The translations under genes and the position numbers were made by a program. A DNA stretch of 64,000 nt from Siphonodentalium dalli (lineage: Eukaryota > Mollusca > Scaphopoda > Gadilida > Siphonodentaliidae), in NCBI GenBank assembly GCA_032622095.1, contig CP136069.1, positions 165,408,394-165,472,393 of the forward strand. The letters run 5' to 3'. Shown here piece by piece: positions 56,714-64,000 of the stretch; the first letter of the stretch is position 1, and the number at the start of each line of letters is the position of its first letter. The notes below the pieces were generated by a model, which saw only the letters and a list, made by a program, of their open reading frames with translations, had not been told where the DNA came from and did no database searches.

Positions 56714-58088
56714 AGTGTCATCGTTAACATGATGAGTTCTGCTGAGTGTTGCACAATATGGATCGTAGAGTATTTGGAAAATCCAAGCCACATAATAAAG
56801 TGATGTTAAACACTCCGGTAGGGCGATCAAATAAAAATGGAGAATACCTTGCTCAAAGTAATTATTTTTACGAGTATTAATCAAAATTTACAACACACAC
56901 CTTCATTCTTATAATTATATTAATTAAATGCAATGACTCTCGATGGCGAAATCATTTGTGTCAGTTTATCGCCGATAGTTGCGTCCCGAATCGAGATGTA
57001 AATATTTACAAATGAGCGTTTTTCACACGATGTTTTCTATGAAGTGGTATGGTCGATTTATTTGAATTGTTCGGCGATGTCAGTAGAATGCTACATTCCA
57101 CAGGTTGGCATAGCACCTGAGTACTATAACTTCTCAATTTCACGCACCCGAACAAGTCCACAATATGTCTTTAAAGCTGCTCACATTGCGTGAAGAATTT
57201 GTTTTCACATAACCGCGCACTGACGTTATCAGGACGTAGATCTATAGCGCCACGAATGTCTACGCTGGCTGTGATAAGGGTTGACTGTATCTATATGGAT
57301 ACTAATGGCGCAAGTGGAGAGTAAAATGTATATAAAATATATATTTAAAATCTACTAAATTAAAGAACGCATTAGAATATATCTCAGAGGAAATATAGTC
57401 TCACACGGGAAACCTACAGTATCTAACATCTCACATATTGCTACAATCATCCGTCTTCATTCTTCAGAGTTATCACGGGCACGGTACATCTAAATCACTT
57501 GCTGTCCACCATCAAACACAATTCACAACACTGGCTAACGCCCGTGGAGATCATATTCCGCTAGTACACAACCTGGGGACTTTTTGATGTTCTGACCCGT
57601 TCTAACAGGGAAGTTTATAACATTGAACAAACATATTTCTTTGTTAATACAGTAATGCTCTAATTAATCGACTCCTTAAACACAGCAGAATTATGGGTAA
57701 CTTTTCAGGATTTAGTCGGAAATATGGCTTGTTGCCATTCATCGGAAAGCTCTCCCCGAGAGCTTTCCGATGAATGGCAACAAGCCATATTTCCGACTAA
57801 ATCCTGAAAAGTTACCCATAATTCTGCTGTGTTTAAGAAGTCGATTAATTAGAGCATTACTGTACGTGTTCCTCAATAATCAGCTTCACATTAGGGTGTG
57901 GTCCCAGCTCGAGATTTCATGTTTTTCTATGACTTTTGTAAGCCGATCTATCAATAAACATTGAATTAATTACCCAGGAGAAATTCCATAATTGCATGTA
58001 AATGTTGCAAAGCAAAATCGCTCACAAAGTCACTTAAATCGTGCAATTTCGAGTTGGAACATTCACCCACAGTGTAGTATCTTATTTA
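56714..58088. repeat. Long direct repeat, right copy (D2)
   Basis: It matches 51,607-52,721 from AGTGTCATCGTTAACATGAT to CTTATTTA, with about 95-98% identity by eye. It has an extra ~45 bp near 57,490-57,535 (CACTTGCTGTCCACCATC) and a 213-bp family B MITE at 57,650. After removing these, both copies are about 1,115 bp. The right flank (GGAACGGGTATTAAC) differs from what follows D1, which fixes the duplication limits. Confidence 0.9.
57650..57862. mobile_element. TA-flanked fold-back MITE (family B), full copy
   Basis: CAGTAATGCTCTAATTAATC at the left and GATTAATTAGAGCATTACTG at the right begin two near-perfect ~100-bp arms separated by only a few bases (CTCTCCCCGAGAG). TA flanks both ends. 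D1 has the intact empty site GTTAATACGTGTTCC, so the limits and the TA duplication are directly seen. Confidence 0.95.
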
Positions 58089-58559
58089 GGAACGGGTATT
58101 AACTATAAGAAATATATTCCCCGCGTAATTTTTCGACTTTATAAGTGACATACGTGTATATATATACATGGAAGGAGGGAAAACGTTGACTAGATCTCAA
58201 ATGGACAAATGTTGGCATTGTTTTCATCAAAATCATAATGGTACCTATATCTCATGTGTCTGTATAGAAAATATATGTATCACGCCACAAACTAATTGGA
58301 CATATTTTTCACAAACGATTTCCGATTAATCGAACTGTACTTCCAGACATGGTGCCGCTATACAAATAAGTTGTTCAACAATATTATTTGTGGGAGAATG
58401 TTATACATTTCAACTGGAAAAGTAATTATGTTAAAAAGAGCTGAAATGATTTATTAAAATGCAATTCCGTCGATAGAGCTCCTGACAATCGCACTAAAAA
58501 AATCGCCCGGAACCAAATCGCATTGAAAACGTATGCACGGACGCGCCTCAAATCCATGA
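58089..58559. other. No gene seen
   Basis: CCGCGTAATTTTTCGAC near 58,120 is the inverse of GTCGAAAAATTAACGCGG at about 48,667, so part of the 48.6 kb repeat is present. Otherwise nothing was recognised. Confidence 0.5.
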
Positions 58560-58942
58560 CTGCAAATAGTGAGTCTGACATTTGCAGCATAAGGTCCACA
58601 GAGGGTGAATTAGTGACGCTATCCTGCCAAATGTCTGCTTAGGCCTCAACTGCTATGGAAGACCTAGGATCAGATTGAAGTTTCCCAATTGAAGTTGGTG
58701 ATGTTCATCCATTAGTCACCTCAATTATACATTTTATCTTCTGCAATTTAGGGGATGTAGAAACTTCCCAGATGGGGAAAAAAGTAACTAAACAATGTTA
58801 ATTTGAGACCATAGATACTTTCAAGAAGATGAGGCCTATGCAGATTGAGGTCCCCAGAGTGTGAATTAGGTTAACGGGATAGTGTCACTAAATTCACCCT
58901 CTGAGGACCTCATTCTGAAAATGACAGACACACTATTTGCAG
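58560..58942. mobile_element. Inverted-repeat MITE (family C), copy 3
   Basis: CTGCAAATAGTGAGTCTGAC and the inverse ending GACAGACACACTATTTGCAG define the ends. Inner pairs are GGTCCACAGAGGGTGAATTAG and CAAATTCACCCTCTGAGGACC-like blocks. The interior ACAATGTTAATTTGAGACC is shared with copy 1 in inverted orientation. The central motif is TTATCTTCTGC, a variant of the GTCGTCTGC seen in other families. Confidence 0.75.
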
Positions 58943-59872
58943 GTGTGCTCAAATGGTTGGAAATGAAAAGCCATGATGCTGTAATTTAGAAAAATCTAAG
59001 TCTCGAAGCTGGGTAATTTTTCTAAAAATAAAATCCATCGCATTGAGAGCACACACGTCAGGTTTTCGATACTGTTCGATGATTCAATGTGATTATCAAA
59101 GTCGATATAAAAACTAGAATGCTGCGGATCGATGGCTGAAATACTTAGGGACTTGCAGTAACTAGAACATTTGCACTTATTTGCGATCTGTGCCACCGTG
59201 TATATAAAATATCTAATTTGATGACAATCCTTCGTTTTCTGTGTGATCACGTACTGTAGTACATCTTATCAACGTATGATGCTCGCATATTACGGACAGC
59301 AGCACCACTAAATTAAATAAAATTCCACTTCTGATCTCGATTTACATAAATTTCCCATTATTCGCTTCATGAAATAGAATATACTCTTAAACGATTTGTG
59401 GCCAAAAATTAATTCACTCGACCTGAGATGGTGATATAAGCATCTAGGATAGAACGGATTTATACTTTATCGGTTATCTTGCAAGCACAGACCATTCCTC
59501 ATCCTATTTGACACAAATTAATCAAAATGTCCTAAGCGAATTATCTGCTTACCAGGGGAATAAAGGGGGATATGGAACATCAGTAAATTCGTGTGTACAC
59601 AGAGGCACAACGGAGAGACCATACAACATGGAACATTAGCAAAGGCGTCTGTAAACACAGGCACCGCAGAGAGACCAAAGAGAACATCCATAGTTAAATC
59701 GTTAATACGATAAGAATAAACAAAAGGCATATTTCAGGAAAGCTATTTAGTATATTCGCTGGGGCATTGTTCATAGAATGTATCAGTGCGTGGGCAATAG
59801 ATGATGTGACAAAATCTTGTTTCCTGAATACCTAGGCTCGCGTATTCACCATCTGAGTTTATTTTATAAACT
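58943..59872. other. No supported gene
   Basis: An 84-codon minus-strand frame (58,996-59,250) has no known domain. 59,580-59,680 contains a weak duplication (CACAGAGGCACAACGGAGAGACCA and CACAGGCACCGCAGAGAGACCA). Confidence 0.5.
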
Positions 59873-60389
59873 GGGGGGGGGGGGGTTCCGGGCACGTATG
59901 CCGTGGTGGGTGGGTGGTCGATAGGACCAACAAACAATTTTTTTCCGCAACTCAAATTTGTTAATGAGTTTGGCTTAAAACATCTTAGAATGTCAATATT
60001 AACATAAACCAAAAATTTCATGATGATCAGACAAACAGTATAGCCTGTAGCCCATGCCAATGGCTTGAATTTTGAAATCCAAGATGGCCACTGGCAGCCA
60101 TGTTTTTTTGGCCGAATGACCCCAAAATGACTCGTTCGTATTTACATGTCATTGTTAACATCCATGACAAATCGTATGTACAGTTATTCATATACAACTG
60201 TTTACAGTGAATTCCCCCCGCAAATCTCTCTGTTTTAGTGTTAAAAAGGGGTGGGGTCCAAAAATGTTCGGGAAAAAACTGCCGAAAACGGAAAAAAAAT
60301 TTGGACGCGGGGTGGGTGGGTCTCAACAAGGGTCGAAATGAAAAAATCAGCATACGTGCCTGAAATTTTTTCCGACCCCCCCCCCCCCC
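59873..60389. mobile_element. Element bounded by poly-G and poly-C (family I), copy 2
   Basis: It starts with a run of about 13 G then TTCCGGGCACGTATGCC and ends GCATACGTGCCTGAAATTTT...CCGA plus about 14 C. It is collinear with 22,109-22,650, with small indels. Minus-strand frames over it are not conserved between the copies. The same homopolymer ends at both loci argue that they are true termini. Confidence 0.8.
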
Positions 60390-60469
60390 TCCTGAACTGG
60401 TTAGCTTTTATTGAAGCGGCTGATCGCACAAGGTACCTTCGCTATTCTGAAGGGTACACATTTTGAAAG

Positions 60470-60847
60470 TTTGCACGGTATGTTCTGCAGGTATTTCTTC
60501 ACAGAAAACTACACAGAATATGAACTGAAACGTGAATTTAACATGCAAACAAAGCAAATGACACGAGAAGTAAAATTTATGTAGTTCCACCTGTAACGGT
60601 GCTACTGGCATACCTTTGCCTTCAAATACCTGTATGATTGATTCTTGCGAGATTATTGCATGTTATTTAGAGGCAAATTCCTTCAGCATCGTTACAGCTG
60701 GAACTACAGAGATTTTAACTTCGTGCGTATACTACATAGTTAGCAGAGGTATACAGATGCATTTAATATCCTTGTTTCCGTTCATATTCTGGCACCATAT
60801 CGTTTTCTACGACGAAATGCCTGCAAACCATACCGTGCGAACTTGCC
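60470..60847. mobile_element. Compact inverted-repeat element (family K)
   Basis: GCACGGTATGTTCTGCAGGT at the left and the inverse ending GCAAACCATACCGTGC at the right start ~65-bp arms that continue through AGAAAAC.A and CAGAATATGAAC. Two diverged internal halves (GTAACGGTGCTACTGGCATA and its inverse CAGCATCGTTACAGCTGG) make it a double palindrome. It is the unexpanded relative of the satellite-bearing unit at 6,087-10,099. Confidence 0.75.
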
Positions 60848-60922
60848 AGTGTATTAACGTGCACTAATCGACACACAGTCGTTGTTATGATTGACCGAAT
60901 CTAACAGGCTTGTCATTTGTTA

Positions 60923-62709
60923 ATAGAGACCTTTCGCAAAGCTCACGTTTACGATTACGGATACGGATAGGGTACTACGTCACCAACCTTTGTGTACTTT
61001 CTAATCGTTCTCGTATTTTACTATCCGTAATAACGGTTACGATTTCATGGTTTTTAATAAGCTCAAATAACACCTTAAATTTATTTTCTGCAATATATCA
61101 CTTTACTCCGTTCGAGACTGTATATGTATATCATGTAAACCATCCAGTTGTATTGAGCTACGACCTCGATATGCTGTTTAGATTGTCAATCACTGTACTC
61201 GTCGTCGTGAATCACGAGCTTCCCGCGAAATAAGATCGCTATTCAAAACGGATAGCCATCGCTGGCTGCGACAGAAAACTTTACAGTAAGAGGAGTGCAC
61301 TATGAAACCAGTCGCCAAAAATACAGTTTATAGTGTGCGATGCATGAGGAGTTTAGAGTGATTATTATGTGCAAGATAGTACACAATATATAGTGAAATT
61401 CAACAATTATTTAATTCAACAACCCACGGTCGTGTCCTAGCGTGCGCAGTTATAGAATGCATCAGGAGAGCCTAAAGAATGGCATGACCCTATTAATGAA
61501 AAGTGAAAGATTTTGTGTTCTCTTCCCCTTTCCCGAATTGAATAGTTCATTCAATTTAATAATATTCGGTTTTCGGTAGAAGTTGGGTTTTATATATCTC
61601 TCTCGTAGAGTCTGTAATGCAGGGCATTTAAAATAACATGGAATTCATAACCGATTTTAAAATTACATGGAATTCATAACCGAGTTCTAAGTTACATAAA
61701 GTACTCTGTCTCAGTAATCTGAACCTACCCTGGATCCCGATTCAACTGGTAAGTAGTAATTTCTGCTCCTGAACCGTAACTAAAAGAATATTTGGCACAC
61801 CCACCGACATCACCAGTGCTCAGCAGTCTCTGTCAGGTTTGTTCTTTGCATTTATTTTTAATTTAAAAAACACGCACAAATGCGGCATTTAAATTTAAGG
61901 TACTCAATCTGATTAGTTGTCCCCATATCATTAGATTCCAACAACAATATTGTTTTGAAATGCCGCTTCTGTTATCAGAATCGAGTAATTGCTCAACATT
62001 AATGCTAACCACAGTCAACTATATTATAAAATTGCCCAAAACCTGTTATTTATCAACATTTTGATCAACGAAATTTTGCCGGTTTGTCAAATATCTGACA
62101 AAAAAGCAACTTGATGCATATCGCTTCTACCGTGTCGACTTTGTTTCTATTTGGTAGTAACAAATCAGAAGTGATGCACATCAGCCAGCTCACAACCTTA
62201 TGTCAGATTTCCTAAACCCAAAGATGTGTAGCCGAAATCGCATTGAAATCAAATCGCGGACATGAAGGGACTTGACCGATGGCGTCGTGGTTGACGTGAG
62301 GTCCAAATTCAGGAACCCCTCTTCCTCATCAGCATAACGTCTATCTGGTCATCCATGCTAACAAAGAACTGTATTTCCACCACATATGACCTGGCATTTA
62401 TACCTGTATTGCCACAATATATCACGAGAATCCCGGGTCGTACGTTGTGAATGGTCGAATTATTGACAATATTAACAGGTCATGATTATCGCAATGTTGT
62501 AAATGAGACGATAAGTGTTAAGGGACTGTATACCAAAACACACGCTTTGAGTTGTAAAAGTGGTACGAAATAATGATCGTACGTGTTCGTCAAAACTCTT
62601 ACGCGTAATCGTTTTGCGAAAGGACTTTTTGGCCATACGGATAGACTTACGACTACGAATAGCTATCCGTATTCGTAATCGTAAAAGTGAGGATGCGAAA
62701 GGTCTCTAT
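60923..62709. mobile_element. TA-flanked inverted-repeat element, ~1.8 kb
   Basis: ATAGAGACCTTTCGCAAAGC at the left and the inverse ending GATGCGAAAGGTCTCTAT at the right are flanked by TA. The arms share TTTACGATTACG.ATACGGATAG and then many CGTAATCG/CGATTACG blocks over about 120 bp. The interior includes a 107-codon frame (60,910-61,233) within the left arm and no recognised transposase. It is likely a non-autonomous DNA transposon. Confidence 0.75.
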
Positions 62710-62754
62710 TATATAGACACCGCCTCACGACTATCAGTAATGTAGACACACAGA

Positions 62755-63836
62755 CTGAATCTCTGCGGAATGAGTGTTGAAGATATAATTGGGCTGGTGG
62801 ATACTTACCACCTCTTTAGTGTCAAGAACGTGGACGTAAGAACACACAGAACGCCTTTCATAATTGAAATGAACCATGCAAGCATGTTGTATACTGTATG
62901 CGAAGGCGCTCAATAATGGTTAGTGGTCAATCGATGGACGCTGTCAAATCCTATTAATTGGATACCCCTATACCGCGGCGATGACGGCCACTGATAGTTG
63001 CGCATTGAGCCCCATCGGCTATAAACCACCAGGGCTCGTATTCACCAACACAGGGTTTAATTTAAAAACACGGTAGTTTATTTGGTAGCGGCTGAACCCA
63101 CACGATATCTTCGCTGAATCGTTTACGGATGCACACATGATTTACCGGTTCTATACTAAAAGCCTCCCCAGGGGTCCGAGCGAGATGGGTAAAATCTATC
63201 GTGCAGAATAGACATGTATGTACCACAGTTCCAATCCCCATGTCGATAGCTTGAGTGGAAACGATACTGTTAGCCCCTAACTTGCGGGCGGTTCCATCAG
63301 GTACGCAAAATCCACCGAAAAGGCACCAAAAAGGCACCGACCGCATCTCCCTGTCTGCCTGACCACGGAAATGGACATCATACCATGCAGCGAATACCCA
63401 TATGCGTCAATGGGTTATCGGGCAAGTCGCTATATATATAGCTGTAGCGGGAGTGAATATATTAACCCATACGCTGCTGTCGAATTCGCTGTGAGTGTAC
63501 GTAAAACGCCGAATAGAACACTACCGACCGCACCACCACCAGGGGACCGAGCGAGATGGGGCATGCATTATCGTGCAGAATAGACCGGTATGTACCATGT
63601 AGTTTATAGCGGTCGAGGCTCAACGCTCAAGCTGTCTGTGGTCGTCGATCTCATTGACGTGGTGATATATATATATATAGGGTTATCCAATCAAGGGCCA
63701 CACTTATTGATCACCTTCGCATGTATCAGAATAATGCTTGATTTATTTTAATTATGGGCAGCGTAACATACAGAAACGGGAAGTATCCACCAGCCCAATT
63801 ATATCGCCAATACTCATTCCCCAGAAGATTCATTCG
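62755..63836. mobile_element. Inverted-repeat element, ~1.1 kb
   Basis: GAATCTCTGCGGAATGAGTG...GATATAATTGGGCTGGTGGA at the left is mirrored by TCCACCAGCCCAATTATATC...ACTCATTCCCCAGAAGATTC at the right. Inside, CGAGCGAGATGGG...ATCGTGCAGAATAGAC occurs twice in direct orientation (about 63,176 and 63,547). A 94-codon minus-strand frame (63,062-63,346) is of unknown type. No transposase was recognised. Confidence 0.75.
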
Positions 63837-64000
63837 TGAATCTCATCCTCCTTTTGCGGATTTTATCCGGTGAGTGTTCGCGACTTAAGGTCAATCCACA
63901 CCGGACGTGAGCGCGCGATTATAACGGCCGTTTTCTGTCGTCCGTAGCAGTTTAAAGCGCGCGAATTTTATATTCACACCGCAAGCAACTGAATCGCTGA
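63837..64000. other. No gene seen
   Basis: The window end is somewhat more GC-rich (GTGAGCGCGCGATTATAACG) with nothing recognisable. Confidence 0.5.

Noticed and set aside
51607-58088. D1/D2 as LTRs of a standard LTR retrotransposon
   Set aside because: There are no TG...CA limits at the observed boundaries, no primer-binding site or polypurine tract was seen, and no gag, protease, RNase H or DDE integrase is present.

Overview
This window looks like AT-rich, gene-poor intergenic DNA from a metazoan, most likely a marine invertebrate. That placement is an inference. It rests on truncated non-LTR retrotransposon (LINE) 3' ends, a KIAA1958/ZMYM-type tyrosine recombinase gene, many non-autonomous DNA transposons with TA or TTAA target sites, and a lack of bacterial-style operons. 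I found no rRNA, tRNA, CRISPR array or intact host gene. Nearly all other open frames are short, lie inside repeats, or run through tandem arrays, so I did not call them genes.

Layout. 0-5 kb: nested inverted-repeat elements, including the first full copy of a 455-bp element whose two ends each carry a ~70-bp hairpin. 6.1-10.1 kb: one transposon-like unit enlarged by an 85-bp satellite (about 43 copies, with higher-order structure) and an 11-bp array; a compact unexpanded relative lies at 60.5-60.8 kb. 11-15 kb: a cluster of inverted-repeat elements, then a trinucleotide microsatellite. 15-35 kb: mostly featureless DNA with scattered MITEs and one decayed LINE end at 29.6 kb. 35-43 kb: a LINE 3' end, an 87-bp triplication, and TTAA-flanked and GACCCGCC-ended elements. 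43-46 kb: a repeated unit carrying fragments that resemble one exon of an SLC5 sodium/solute symporter. 46-50 kb: minisatellites and more MITEs. 51.6-58.1 kb: two ~1.1-kb, highly similar direct repeats flank 4 kb that holds the only convincing protein gene. 58-64 kb: further inverted-repeat elements.

The main gene (53,591-55,367) encodes a Crypton-like tyrosine recombinase, split by a +1 shift at a TTT-TGA stop. The remaining catalytic positions are present except that the usual first His is Asn. It sits with a LINE fragment between the long direct repeats, which is the arrangement most worth testing here. The second theme is a modular MITE network: one hairpin sequence occurs inside element families with different termini and different target-site duplications, and several insertions can be dated against empty paralogous sites in the same window.
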